Counted from the stretch's first letter, positions 32,071 through 43,325 are shown. The stretch: DNA of 64,000 bases from Lutjanus erythropterus (GCA_020091685.1 CM034591.1:30711555-30775554); one strand, 5' to 3'. Notes: a model not told the origin generated them from the letters alone. A program made the numbers and translations.

Positions 32071-32894
32071 AAGGGCTGCAACTAACAACAGAGATCACTT
32101 TTCAGCATTTGTATTTTACTTGAGTATTTATTTTTATGACAACTTATTACTGTTACTTCCTACATATTAAAGCATATATATGTACTTTCTACTCCTTTCT
32201 ACATTTTAAAAACAGGTTTGTTACTTTAGCTTTAATGTATCGGAGGAGAATTATTGATTATTTGTATTTTGCGTCATGCTGTCTTTGCAGCACTGAGACA
32301 AATTTCAACATAAATGGATGAGACAGTAAAGCATGATGATTCCTTGGTGTATCCATCAGTGCATATCACACACAACAGATGTAACGAGATGAAAATGACA
32401 TAAAAGACATAACAAGACGAAACAGACAAAGAGGGACACTTGACCCTGGAGAAGAGATGAGGTTCAGTTTGCTTTGCACAGAAACAGCCAGCAGAAATGC
32501 ACTCTAGATGCTATTTTTACCAAAATATTTTGAGTACATTTCAGAGCCTGTACCTTTATTTACTCGAATTAATCTGTCAATCATTTTCTTAATTTAACGA
32601 TCACATGTTTTGGTCTATGAAACATCTAAAAATGTGTTTCCCGAACCTGTGATGACATCCTCAAATGTCTTGTACTGTCCTTAACCCAAAGGTATTCAGT
32701 TTACTGTCACACATGACCAACAAAACCATAAAATGTTAACATTTAAGAAGCTGGAATCAGAGAATTTCAACTTTTTTTTTTCTTAAATGACACAAACCGA
32801 TTATCAAAATAGTTGATGATTAATTTGATAGTTGACAACTATTTGAGTAATCTCGACTGATCAATTGATTAATTGATCAATTGTTGCAGCTCTA
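32071..32894. mobile_element. hAT-type MITE, 824 bp, with 8-bp TSD
   Basis: Exact 8-bp duplications CTGGCTAC lie at 32063-32070 and 32895-32902. Termini are AAGGGCTGCAACTAAC and, as reverse complement of the right end, TAGAGCTGCAACAATT. No transposase frame. The left interior (TTTTACTTGAGTATTT, TACTTTCTACTCCTTTCTAC, TTGTTACTTTAGCTTTAATG) resembles another teleost repeat, so the element may itself contain a nested insertion. A short relative is at 39105-39237. Confidence 0.85.
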
Positions 32895-33137
32895 CTGGCT
32901 ACCCAAGACTGAATAACAGAAATAATGGATTTGTTAAAAAAAATGTGCACAACAAAAGCATTAACAAATAAATTCTGAAAAGGAAATTATTTATTTGATC
33001 TGTAACTTTCTGGTTTACACATAAACTGGTTGTCCCCAGCTTTTTAATGTAGCTATATGGAAAAAAAAAAAAAACATTTGAAAAACTCATCAGCAATAAC
33101 TCTCTCTACAAATCATGTCCTGGTTATTCCACAGACC

Positions 33138-33138
<1 letters not shown>

Positions 33139-33181
<43 letters not shown>
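33139..33181. repeat. (TG)n microsatellite
   Basis: Long uninterrupted TG tract; chance frames on both strands here are Val-Cys and Thr-His runs. Confidence 0.97.
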
Positions 33182-33183
<2 letters not shown>

Positions 33184-34094
33184 AATTGAGTCAAAATAGT
33201 GAATTTGGCGAGTGTGTTTTGTTGTTGTCTGTGTTCACTTCTCTGTTGGCTCTCTACACCCTCTGCAATTATTGCTTCTCTCAGAAGCCTTCTGTAGTTT
33301 TTTTGAAAAAAACATGGTTTCACATAGTGGGATGAATGCGTGTGTGTTTGTGTGTGTTTTTTGTGTGGCTGCCACCCAAGGTTGTTCCTACAACATGTTG
33401 TCTTTTGAGATTCATTGCCTTAAGCAGCGATGATGCGCTCTCAGCAAGACATGCCAAGACTGCTGGCTGTGACCCAAGATGAGGAGCAAAAAGGAAAGAA
33501 GGAAGGAAAGAGACAGATTCTTGAGCCAGATCCCATGATTTTGTTTACTCGGAATAAAAGATTCATTTGGATTGAGTGAGCTAAGTAATTGCTGAGTGGC
33601 TTGATTCTGTTTAGGAATGTTTACTGCTCACTGTTCCTGCCCAGAAATGATTGAAGTGTACAAATGTTAACGCTGTGTTAGGCACAGAGCAACCTTTGTT
33701 AAAAGTTTGTTCTTCTGAAAGCTTTGTTCCCAGTGATCACGACTATGACTCAAGTGAATAACAAAACAGTTTGGTTAAACTACTTTAATTAAAATGAAGA
33801 AGAAATCCACCATTTCTTTTGGTGCTTCCAACATCAACAACATCTAAGTCTCCCAGTTTAAATACATAATGTAAGAGGTCCAAGTTTAGTCAAAGTTTTC
33901 AGGATGATACCATCACACACATAACCTTTGACAGTGTAGGTGCGCTGATGGACTAGAAATGATTTGGTAAAATTTTAATTCAAGTAAACGTGCTCCAAAC
34001 TGTCATGTGGGATTAATTAACATTGCCTGTCTCAGCAGAATCTGTGTAGAAGGCGTTCAGAGTACAGTAGCACGGACCTCTTTGAAGTTTAACA

Positions 34095-34290
34095 TCAGAG
34101 GCTTCGACTGCCTGCAGAGGAGACAGATGGACATTTGTCTGCAGGGTTGCTGGTTCCAATCCCAGACAATTCGGGGGGAGAAATGTTGCAGCTGAATGAA
34201 ATGAGAAATGCTCTTCAGTGACTGAGGTGCCCTTCAGCAAAGCACACCACCTGTTGAGCAGGTCAGCAGCTTCACTGTAAAACACTGTGT
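34095..34290 (+). mobile_element. tRNA-derived SINE fragment
   Basis: GTTGCTGGTTCCAATCCCAG contains a B-box-like GGTTCCAATCC at 34152-34162. It is followed by the block TGACTGAGGTGCCCTTCAGC and AAAGCAC, which I recognise as the body of a common teleost tRNA-SINE (usual form GTGCCCTTGAGCAAGGCAC). The A box is not clear and the tail is degraded. Confidence 0.55.
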
Positions 34291-35150
34291 CTGAATGCAG
34301 CCTGCCTGATATGCTGTATATGCATATTACACATTCATTTCTAGAAAATTAATTAGTTGCAGATAAGACCAAACAGAAACTGACTGTAGGTGATTATGAT
34401 TAATGCAGAATTTCACTCGCCAGATTAGAAACAACACACAAATAACAGGTCACACATTTCTTATATTCGATGCCTGAAGAAATAGAAATATACAAGACAA
34501 AACAATGAAGTTAAAAATGTTCCACTGGCAGCAGAGGTAAATAATCTGTGGGATGTTAATGTTGCATTATGTTCTAAGATTATGCAGTGAAAATCGATTG
34601 CAACCACATGGTGGTTAGCAATATGCAACATGAACTTTCCAACACACACACATCATCCTGAAAACTGCAGAATCCACCCACTCAGTGCTCCAGACTAAAC
34701 ATTTACCAAACAGATATTCATCTACACTCAATCCTCAAGGTTAAAGCATGGATTTATTTATTTGTCACTCAGAATTATTTGAACAAGGAGGACCAGTCAT
34801 GTCATATTAGCCTGGGAAAAAAAATTAAAAATCTCTGTCTGCAAGGTCTCAGACTATAGCTTACATTTACAGACTCACTTGTTTCTTGAGATCTCATGTT
34901 CACAGGAATGAGGTAACCTGAAACATAATGCCTCTGGTCACAGCTATCATCGGCATGGAGGCATAGAAAATGTTTTTCAAGGTTTTTTAAAACTGTGAAT
35001 CACAGAGCTCCTTCAGCATACACTCATGATTGTGAACAAAAATTAGGCTGACTGGATCATTTGACATTAGCTGCAGACAAGCTGCAAGATCAGTCACAAC
35101 ACGCACTCACACATGCACACACACAAGCGATCTTCTAATCCCCTAAATAA
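34291..35150. other. intergenic, no gene
   Basis: AT-rich with no supported frame or structured repeat. Confidence 0.4.
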
Positions 35151-35164
35151 TAAAACCAAAAAAA

Positions 35165-35450
35165 CAAAATTGTGAGATAAAGTCATAACCGAGAGATAAC
35201 AATTTGAAATTCTGAGATATGAAGTCATAATTGTAAGACAAAAAGTCTGAATCTCATTTTTATGTCAATCTGACTTCTATCTCATAATTAGAACTTTTTC
35301 TCAGAATTTAGACTTTTTTAAAACATAATTATGACTTAATCTCATACTTATGACTTTTCATCTCATAATTGTGACTTTTATCTCATAATTGCAATGTTTT
35401 AAAATTTCATAATTAAGATTTTTATCTTAAAATTATGACTCACCATGGGG
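35165..35450. repeat. palindromic TCTCATAATTRTGACTT minisatellite
   Basis: Right half (about 35265-35450): repeated units of the type CATAATTGTGACTTTTATCT. Left half (35175-35260): the same unit in reverse orientation (GAGATATGAAGTCATAATTG). Unit length is about 20-24 bp with much variation. The inverted arrangement could fold into a long imperfect hairpin. It lies about 0.8 kb upstream of the MDGA promoter region. Confidence 0.75.
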
Positions 35451-35725
35451 TTATTCTTTTTTCTTTCATTGCCAGAAACGAGTTCCCATATAATCTTCAT
35501 GAAAAAGAGGAGAAATATATGTGCACTGTATATATATAAAGGCAATGAAAGTGAATACTCCTCCTCTTCAGTGACAGATTGCTCGCTATGCTCTGATAAG
35601 CAGCCTGTTTGATAATTTAAGTGTTTGTTTCATTCCGTCCAGCTGCACGGAGAAACACTGCTTTGAGATAAACCAACAAAACACAAGGACCCTTTACACA
35701 AGGCGCTCATTTCAAACCCCATCAC

Positions 35726-35750
35726 CACACACACACACACACACACACAC
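35726..35750. repeat. (CA)n microsatellite
   Basis: CA tract at the upstream edge of the MDGA promoter region. Confidence 0.95.
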
Positions 35751-35939
35751 GCCCTACACACAGACGTGCATCCCAACAGTGAGCTGAAGCACGCCCCCTT
35801 GTGGCCACCATGAGAAGTTAAAAACCCGCCGGCACAACTCTGATGCCTGTGAGCGGAGAGACACAGAGAGAGGGAGAGTCGATTGAAGTGTGTGTTCTTC
35901 TAATATGTGTGCGAGGGAGAGTGTGTACGGGGTTCAGCA

Positions 35940-36480
35940 GTGAGTCTATTTTTGCTGTCATAAATAATTGGTCCGTGGGGAGGGGGCGGGGGTGTTGAGG
36001 GCCCCTCCATTAGGCCAAAAAACTTTCGGAGCGCTTTTCAGTCCTAATTGGCACCGACGATTGGTGGCACCGCAGCTGGCGAACTCCGCCAAAGAGTCGA
36101 CAACAGAGAAAAACACAAAAAAGCACCGCTGCCCTCTCGGCTCTTAAAGCCATCCTGTGGCATCAGAAAGGGTTGAAAACCTATTCCAGAGTGAATGGAA
36201 GACCAGGACGTGGGGGGGAAGCGAGAAAAAGGGAGAGAAGGGAGCGAATGCTGTTCTTTTGACAACCTGTTCAGTGAGGAGCTGTGAGGCTTGAGCGCAT
36301 CTATGTGTAAGCCTCTGTCCTCCCTCCTCCCTCCCCTCTCCTCCAGCCCTCTCTCTCCCTTCACAGACAGGGGCGGTCGTTCTCAGTCAGCGCACATATT
36401 CCACTTGGCCAGCATCACTTGGAGTCCACAGACACAGCGCTGATTGAACGAGCGGAGGGGAGCTCATTCTCAGAGCGCAT
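35940..36480 (+). promoter_or_regulatory. probable MDGA promoter region
   Basis: The GC content and CpG frequency rise sharply from about 35.94 kb. Visible are a GC box (GGGGGCGGGG at 35982), inverted CCAAT motifs (ATTGG near 35967, 36047 and 36060), and a CATAAATAATTGG block that could bind homeodomain or MEF2-type factors. No convincing TATA box sits at a fixed distance from a single start here, consistent with a dispersed CpG-island-type start. A TATATAA at 36871-36877 lies inside the presumed leader and could drive an alternative start near 36.9 kb. The transcription start is inferred, not seen. Confidence 0.5.
35977..36001 (+). promoter_or_regulatory. promoter G-quadruplex motif
   Basis: G4-A-G5-C-G5-TGTTGA-G3, four G runs with loops of 1, 1 and 6 nt: a classic intramolecular quadruplex pattern that also includes the GC box. 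Located upstream of the presumed leader exon. Confidence 0.7.
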
Positions 36481-37016
36481 GATTGTGTTAGAGAGGCTTC
36501 ACTAGACTGTCACCGGTCAGAGTGCAGAGAGAGACAGTAAAGCCATCCCAACCACGCCTTTAAAAGTAGAAAATCCACAGAAGACGAGACGAGCTGTAGA
36601 GGATTTTTTTTCTTTTTTTCTCCCCCAAACTACCCTTGCTTGAGTTTTCCAAAGGGAAAGAAGTGGTTTTATTTTTTTTAATCCTTTGGAAGAGGGACTC
36701 TTTCTTCTGCTGTGGAACCGAGCGGCGGTAAGACTCCGCTTCTCTGTGCGTAAAAATAAAAGTTTAAAACACTAAGGAGATCATTTGGGCGGTCTGGGAG
36801 CTCAGCAAACTCCACCGCCACACTCTCCGGGATTTGTAAAGCTCACGCCGGACGCCCAACTGAAGGAGGATATATAACTTTTCTACACATTTTGTGGAGA
36901 GACGCGGAGGCGGGTTTGTCTCACGGAGAGCGGAGCAGTCCTCTGCGCTGAGCCGGGAAGAGCGCGCGCTGCGCCGGGTAGCAGACTGACCCAACGGACG
37001 GCACCTCGGAGACAAG
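36480..37016 (+). other. mdga1: probable non-coding 5'UTR exon of MDGA gene
   Basis: A CpG-rich block whose 3' edge is CGGAGACAAG|GTAGAG, a usable donor (GT at 37017-37018). A better-matching alternative donor GCG|GTAAGA occurs at 36727/36728. From 36482 to the donor there is no ATG in any frame, unusual for more than 500 nt and fitting a leader. A short uORF (ATG 36479, TAG 36503-36505) precedes it. The start point of this exon is not determinable by eye. Linkage to the coding exon is inferred from the matching acceptor at 38305. Confidence 0.5.
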
Positions 37017-38305
37017 GTAGAGACGCGGCGGGGACTGGGACATGCCTGCACAGGGACTACAGTTTTTATTTTTGTCCGGGTCATGTGAAATTCGCATATA
37101 TTTAAGCACCTTAAAGCAGACAGCACTGATTTTACTCTCTTCTACACCCTGATCATCACTGCTTTAATTACAGTTATTAAGCCTCAATGATGACATTCAA
37201 ATTTTGGCTCTACATAGCGTTACCCGCCTTTCTTTAATTTGCATCATCCCTTTTTTACGAAGGCAACATAACGATACCAGACGTGTCAGAATAAGCAGCG
37301 TATCCCGACATTAATGCAGCGCATTAACTCAAATGCATCGCGTAACGAAACTTTGATCAGGGTGCGCGCTGTGTAATGCAACCTGTCAATGCAGCCGACT
37401 CGGAGCCATTATACAAATGTGAGGGGGCCAGACAGTCGGAGGAAATCCCCATGTAGAGAGCCCACAACCCCAGGACTGACTCCAGCTCCTTCTTTCCCCC
37501 TTTCCTTCAGGTTAAGAATTATGACACGACATCTGACCAACAGCGATGCTTTTAAGATAAGATAAGATGAGATACGATAAGATATACTTTATTGTCCCCA
37601 AGGGGAAATTAGGCTTGGGTAATAGTGCTTCACACAGCTGCAATCAATGATACAGTAGGTATGCCAACAAGAAAAGGCACAATAATAAGTAGACAACAAG
37701 GACAGAAGATAAAATAAAGAAAGAAAATATCAAGATAAACAAAAAGTGCAGACCTATCGCCGTCTCGCTACTGCAGAACGTTATATCGATCTGAAGCAAA
37801 GGTGGTGTGTATGTGTGGGTGGGTGGGGTCTTAAGGTGCATGACCCCACTTGTTGTAGCTAATCCTCCATGAATACTGCAATTTTCTTCTGTCCAGACTA
37901 CATCTACACCTGCCCCCGGGCACCGGGGACAGAGGAGGTTTAGTCACGCTAAACGGCAGACAATCCTGTCAATCTCCAGTTGTCTAACACGCACAGCCCC
38001 GCTGCTTGTAAAACTTTCAATAATCCACCGTTTGTGATTGAATTACGCGTCCTTTAAGTTGAGTGAAACGCTGCAGGCTGTGGCGGCTGGGCGCCAAATT
38101 GCTCTGTGATATTATTTCCACGGTTTAAGGGGTTGAAGGGGACATAGTTGGACAAGGGAAAAAAAAAAACAATTGACAGGACCTCTTCTTCCTTTCAGAT
38201 AACGATCACTCACCTGTCGCCCCTTGTTTATCACATAAATCTGAAGGTTGTTCCGCTCTGTGCCCGGTCTTTTTACCTGTCCCTCTCTCTCTCTGTCATT
38301 CTCAG
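37017..38305 (+). other. mdga1: intron between leader and first coding exon
   Basis: Bounded by GTAGAG at 37017 and a strong polypyrimidine tract ending CATTCTCAG at 38305. The intron keeps scattered CpG near its 5' end and contains a minus-oriented retroposon 3' end at 37553-37760. Presence inferred from the splice signals. Confidence 0.55.
37553..37760 (-). mobile_element. retroposon 3' end with (TATCT)n tail
   Basis: An AAGAT/GATAA tandem (37553-37585) directly abuts ACTTTATTGTCCCCAAGGGG and AAATTAGGCTTGGGTAATAG. This combination is an abundant teleost LINE/SINE 3' terminus. Read on the minus strand it ends in the (TATCT)n tail, so the element is inserted opposite to the MDGA gene. 5' truncated; its 5' limit is approximate. 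Confidence 0.65.
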
Positions 38306-38308
38306 GTT

Positions 38309-38326
38309 ATGAGGGAACTGAGCTGA
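38309..38326 (+). promoter_or_regulatory. five-codon uORF just before the start codon
   Basis: ATG AGG GAA CTG AGC TGA (M-R-E-L-S-stop). It is the first ATG after the ATG-free leader exon if the 37016-38306 splice is right. It stops two nucleotides before the main ATG. Its context is moderate (G at -3), so leaky scanning or reinitiation would be needed for MDGA translation. Regulatory effect is inferred. Confidence 0.5.
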
Positions 38327-38328
38327 AC

Positions 38329-38395
38329 ATGGAGCTTTTCTGGATTTTGTTATTTTCTAGTGTCTGTCCTCTTGCCTGGGGCCAAGGAGTATACG
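38329..38395 (+). CDS. mdga1: MDGA protein, exon encoding the signal peptide (partial CDS)
   Basis: Twenty-two codons plus one base: M-E, a hydrophobic core (FWILLFSSVCPLAW), then GQGVY and a split codon beginning with G. A 22-residue signal segment ending GQGVY and followed by Ala (a phase-1 G completed by the next exon) is how MDGA proteins begin. The length (22) and Met-Glu start fit MDGA1 as I remember it better than MDGA2, whose signal segment is slightly longer and starts Met-Asp. MDGAs are GPI-anchored cell-surface proteins of neurons with six Ig domains, one FNIII-like and one MAM domain. They bind neuroligins (best known neuroligin-2) and block neurexin contact, restraining synapse formation. 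Start codon context is strong (A at -3, G at +4). Cleavage probably falls before Gln-Gly. None of the Ig, FNIII or MAM exons were found. Paralogue assignment is tentative. Confidence 0.72.
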
Positions 38396-39104
38396 GTAAG
38401 AAGGCGCTATTTACAAATGTGTTCCCATTATTACATCAATGCATGCTTTATTAGTGCGGGCTGACTGGGCTCCACTGCAGCAGCGATGTTAATTTGTTCA
38501 ATTATTAGCCCATAACCTTAATTAAGGGCTTCTCCAGTGCCACATATTGTCCGCGTTTCAGTACGACGCGCTAATAGGGAGGCAGCATAATAACTGGCGT
38601 TTAAACTACTGCGAGAATAGCTTCAGGGAGATCGACAGCAAATTAACTTGAGAGGGAGATATTACTTCTTAGAAGTCACAGGAGGCGGCTGGGAAAACAT
38701 CCAGCTCTGTAGAGCAGGGGGAAACCCACCTGCTGTAAATCCAATCTAATTCCATTTTAAGGCTGATATTAATCTTTATGGTTAAAAATCACATTAGAGC
38801 TACAGATTAGTGCTTTATTACACAAAGTATGATCAAAGTTTGAGTTATTGTTTAAAGGTTTATGGTTATTAGACTGGATAGAAGTAATAGTCTGGCCACT
38901 ATTTAACTTACTGCACTCTCTCATGCACAGACAACAGGTGGTACAACCTTATAATAAGACTGCCCCTTTAAATGGTTAATAAGTAGGTTATTAAACACTT
39001 TCTAAATCATTAATAAGCTGTTAAAGGGCAGTGACCTGTTGCTTGCCAATTACTGAGCTCACATTTATCTTTATTGTTGAGCCACAGATCTCATTGGTTA
39101 CTTT

Positions 39105-39237
39105 TAGAGCTTCAACAATTAGTCGATTAATTTATTTGTTGTCAACTATTAAATTAATCACCCACTATTTTGAAGATAAAGAAACAAGACGTTTGAAAAT
39201 GTGGTTAATCAATAATGAAAATAATAGTTGCAGCCGT
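39105..39237. mobile_element. short hAT-type MITE
   Basis: Left end TAGAGCTTCAACAATTAGTC; reverse complement of the right end TACGGCTGCAACTATTATTT. It belongs to the same RGCTGCAAC terminus group as 32071-32894. The flanks GTTACTTT and CTTACTTA match at 6 of 8 positions, a decayed duplication. Confidence 0.6.
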
Positions 39238-42200
39238 ACTTACTTAGCTTACTTTTGTCTTCTCCATCAGCCAGCATTTATACCTGTCAGGTTTACTATT
39301 ACAAATGTATTTGTTAATAAGTTAGTAGCATTTAATCACCATCACCATATTTTAATAGTCATTATGTTTTATATGACATCAAATTAAAATATCAAATTAC
39401 CAGATTCATACACCTTACGCATACGCTTTGACAGTATTGTTTACTTTGACATTTTCAGCGTGCATCGTTTTAAACTTTTACAATAAGACTCTCTTTGCCA
39501 CTTATGAGTGTAACTCATTAGTAAGATTGATTAAACAGTAACTGGATCTTGCCAAATAGTGACCCCACATTGATGCATGGAAACTTGTTTACAGTCTAAT
39601 TATGAATCATATATAAATCACAGGTAGTTTTATTGTAAAGTGGTGCCCAACAGGTTTTAAGAGGAGGATCAAACTGTCAGAGCTGCATGAGACAACGTCT
39701 CCATTCTTTTCAGGTTAAACAGGACACTCACACTGTGCTTTTGAGGATAAAGCGCAGATTTTGTCCCCTTCTTAAGATGACAGTCTCGCTGAACTACACA
39801 GGCTCAGTTTCTTCAGCTTCAGGCACCTGTCCAGATATGCATCCGTCCTGTCCCTTCGGGCAAGGCACACACAAACCGATCCGTCAGCTTTGATAGTCTG
39901 ATTTTGATGTTTGAAGGCATGTGGCAGCCATCGAAAACACGGTCTGTTTAGTCATAGTAGCATGGAGTGCTGTTGTCACAAGCAATCCTGCAGCCGGCCG
40001 TCACACTGAGAAATGCTGACAGTCTGTCATGTGCTAAAGCATATAGACCCATGTTGAAGTTCTTGCTTACTAATCAGGCTTGTTCGACAATAATACTTAA
40101 TACACAGGTGTCAATATGAGTGTAAATTACATGGACAATTCTCAGATCTTTTCTTAGCCTATAATATATGTTCTGCATTCTGTTTTGTTTTGTTGACACA
40201 TTTTTGAAGCATTATACTGATAGTGATGCCCAAATAAACAATAGTAAAGCACTTCTTTTTTTTTTCCAAAATCTGTTGTATTTATGTGACTCACAGCTGC
40301 TGTCAGAGCAGTGTCTGTGTAGGCCACCGTGACAGTGCTGGATGAGATCGCAAGAAGTTTATTTTTTTCCATTATCTGTTTTTATAAGAAATGTCAAACA
40401 TGGCAACAATGAAAAAGATTGGACCAGAGTTTTAGTAGCATCATATATACCTATCTGGAATCATTTTTTTAACCAGCAGGTGTAGGCCTTACTGCTTTGA
40501 TAAAGCCAGGATTTACCATAAATCTGTTTTGAAATTGCTGTTATGCTCCTTATATATTATATATTAGTTATTCTGGAAAAGTACCACTGAAGAACTTACC
40601 TTCCATACCAGCAATCTTTTTGCAGGAGTGTGTGTTCCTTTTTTCAATCAGTTGTTTCGTCATGGAGTGACTTTTCTGATTTAGTTACGCTGTCCTGCAG
40701 AAGGCTCACATCTCCAGTTTGCCCTTGTGCATTCTTTTCCTCATTATTATTATTATTTTTTTCTTTGGGCACAATAATTGTATGAAACGGTTTTGGGTTC
40801 TGTACAAGGCAATACACTGATTGTCATGAAGAATTTGTGCATCCGTCCCTCACGGGCTCTGCCACAAATATGCAATTTGTTGAAGCAGAGAGGTATGTCG
40901 TCAGTGCCAGCTGTGGAAGCTGTGATGATATTTTTTTTGTATGATTTATGATGATTTTTCTCAGTGTTATAGGTTATTTGTCTTATGTGCAGCAACAGCA
41001 GCCTTTCAGTCTCTGCTCAGGGAGGAGAAGTCCCAAAAGCTTTCTGGGAATCATACTGGCCAGCTTTCACAGGCCTCAATTTCCCATGTGGCTTGTGCTC
41101 AGCTGTGCGTACCTGCACAACAACTGTTTCATGTAGGTAAATCATCATCGCTAAAAAGAGTCATTCAATGAGAACAAATCACTTCACAATTCGGATAGTT
41201 GCAGTAAACAACATGAGTTAGAGAAGATCGGGAAGGGAGCCAACGAGTCTGGCACGCTCGCTCGCTGTGTATGCAGATATGCATAAAATGGTTTCCTTCA
41301 CTTTGGAATTGTTTAGCACTTGCTCTTGCAGACAGATGCGACTCAGCGTCCGTCGGGAACCGAACAGTGTAAGCGTGCCTGATTGATGTCAGCGCTTTGG
41401 ACGGCTGCGAGGTTCATTTACTGTAGCCTTCTCTGGGGTGTGTTTGGATGTGTGCGTTTTTGTCAGCCCATGCCTGCAAGTCTGTGCGTGCAGGTGTTTT
41501 GTGCTCATGTATGTGCGTGCTCAGATGAGGAGCGTGTGAGCCTGCAAATCTGTGAGTCTGAGTGTGTGTGTGTGCATGCTTGTGTGAGTGGGACGTGTTT
41601 GTACGTCAGACACACTTTTCTTCCCACTGCAACAGTTTGCTGGCTCAGCAGGGACTTGTGGATCAGTCACTGTTTCTCTTGCAGCACTATAGTATTGATT
41701 GTGCTTCTGTGAATTTTGATAGGCTGTCAGAAAGCTTGTAACACCTGTCCATCAAGCAACGATTGGATGGACAAGTGCACCAAGAAAATGCGAAGCAGTA
41801 CTTCAAAGGAGAAAGGAAAAGCTGCACCATATGGTTTCTCACATTAAGCTTTGTTATGCTGGTTATTAAAATCACTCTGCTCCTCTCCTCTTTACTCTCT
41901 TTTTTGGCATAAGCGTTTTATATGCGTCTCCACACATTGGTCATGAACATCCCTACATACATATATAGAGATTTTCAAGTTTCATTTAATCTGGATATAC
42001 TGTAATCCCAGGCATTACAAGCATGATGCGTCACTCACATGCACCATCTCTCAACATACTTAAGGATTAGGGGAAGTTCAGAAAATTTCAAAACAGTCTG
42101 GCAGGATTTGACTCCTCGTCTGAAGGACTCAGTGGTAACGACATCAATCTGGACAAAGTGTACCAGAAAAGTGTCTCTCCATCTTTCTGGTGCTGCATCA

Positions 42201-42599
42201 CATCCCACTCTGTGAAGCAACAGAGTTCACAGGGACACCAAATTATTGATTGCTTGACAAAGTCACACGAAACCATTAGCTGATGCTGTAGATGGAATTC
42301 AAACTGCATTAGCCTGCAATATGATGCGTCATTATGCACTTGTTAACAGGAAATTTAATGAACTTAAATCAATGATTTTGCTCAACAGTGTTTTTTTTTA
42401 GATTTGAGCAAGGCCCTCGCAGCAGCAGGAGAGCTGAGGCCTTGCCACTGGCCATAGAACAAAGCACTACAAGAGATGCAGAAAGTGAAAAAGTTTAATA
42501 TGCCTACATTGCGCACAAATTTAACATCACTTTGAAGATGTTGCCCAAGGAAGAATGAAAGGGTTGGGATACAGTGCTAGTTTTTTATTTGCAGTCTGC

Positions 42600-42625
42600 T
42601 TGTGTGTGTGTGTGTGTGTGTGTGT
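42600..42625. repeat. (TG)n microsatellite
   Basis: TG tract. Confidence 0.95.
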
Positions 42626-43263
42626 AGATGAGCACTCAACATTTGAGCATCTTCTTAATGTGGAGCTTTACTGGAGTTGCTGCAGTACATTAGCTCGCCA
42701 TGGCACACAGGTTGAAAGCCACTGACCTAGAAAGAGATCATTCCAGGTTTAACTGGCCCGGCCACTGGCTCCCCTGTGACTTAAGCTCTTCCTCTCCTCA
42801 CATCAGCACTTTTTTGTTTGTGTCTCTTTTATGTCTCTTGCTGCTGAGTTTATTTTGGATGCTGAATATTGCCCTTTTCTAATAAGCATCCATAATTTAT
42901 CGGTGGCTCTGAGGCAATGGGAGGAGGGGACGGGAGATGGTGATAGAAAGAGACTGAAGCATTAAGCTGGCGATGATGATAATCTTTTACCTCACACAAT
43001 CTGACACCTACAATACTCCTCCTACTCTTTACCTCTTTGCTTTATTTTTCTGCACGTTGTACTCAAAGGTGCACGCACACATACAGACACACATGGTTCC
43101 TTTTTGCTTTACAGATTGCATCCTCTCCACATGAAGGTGATCAGTAATGTCAGCAATTGTTGAACAACCTTTCTCTCTTTATTATGTTTAATTACAGTCC
43201 TTGGAATGTCATTTGCGGTGCTTAGACTGTTTTTTTCAACCATCCAAATGACACTTACCTAGC

Positions 43264-43264
<1 letters not shown>

Positions 43265-43325
<61 letters not shown>
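43265..43325. repeat. (GACA)n microsatellite
   Basis: About fifteen uninterrupted tetranucleotide units followed by short GATA units (AAATAGATAGATAG). GACA/GATA arrays are classical vertebrate satellites. The array gives a Leu-Ser-Val-Cys run in the minus-strand frame at 43259-43687, which is not a gene. Confidence 0.97.

Larger units (their letters stand above)
38306..38395 (+). other. mdga1: first coding exon of MDGA gene (whole exon)
   Basis: Acceptor CTCTCTGTCATTCTCAG before 38306 and donor ATACG|GTAAGA after 38395. The exon holds 23 nt of leader, including a five-codon uORF, then 67 nt of coding sequence, ending in phase 1. Confidence 0.75.

Noticed and set aside
36044..36364. 106-codon minus frame across the promoter region
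   Set aside because: Opposite to the MDGA transcript, built on pyrimidine-rich promoter DNA, no domain.
36764..37126. 120-codon minus frame over the leader exon
   Set aside because: CpG-rich DNA gives long Arg/Ser frames with few stops. No start or splice support and it crosses the leader donor.
43265..43325. Regular short repeat considered as a CRISPR-like array
   Set aside because: It is a pure tetranucleotide microsatellite without spacers, in a vertebrate genome.
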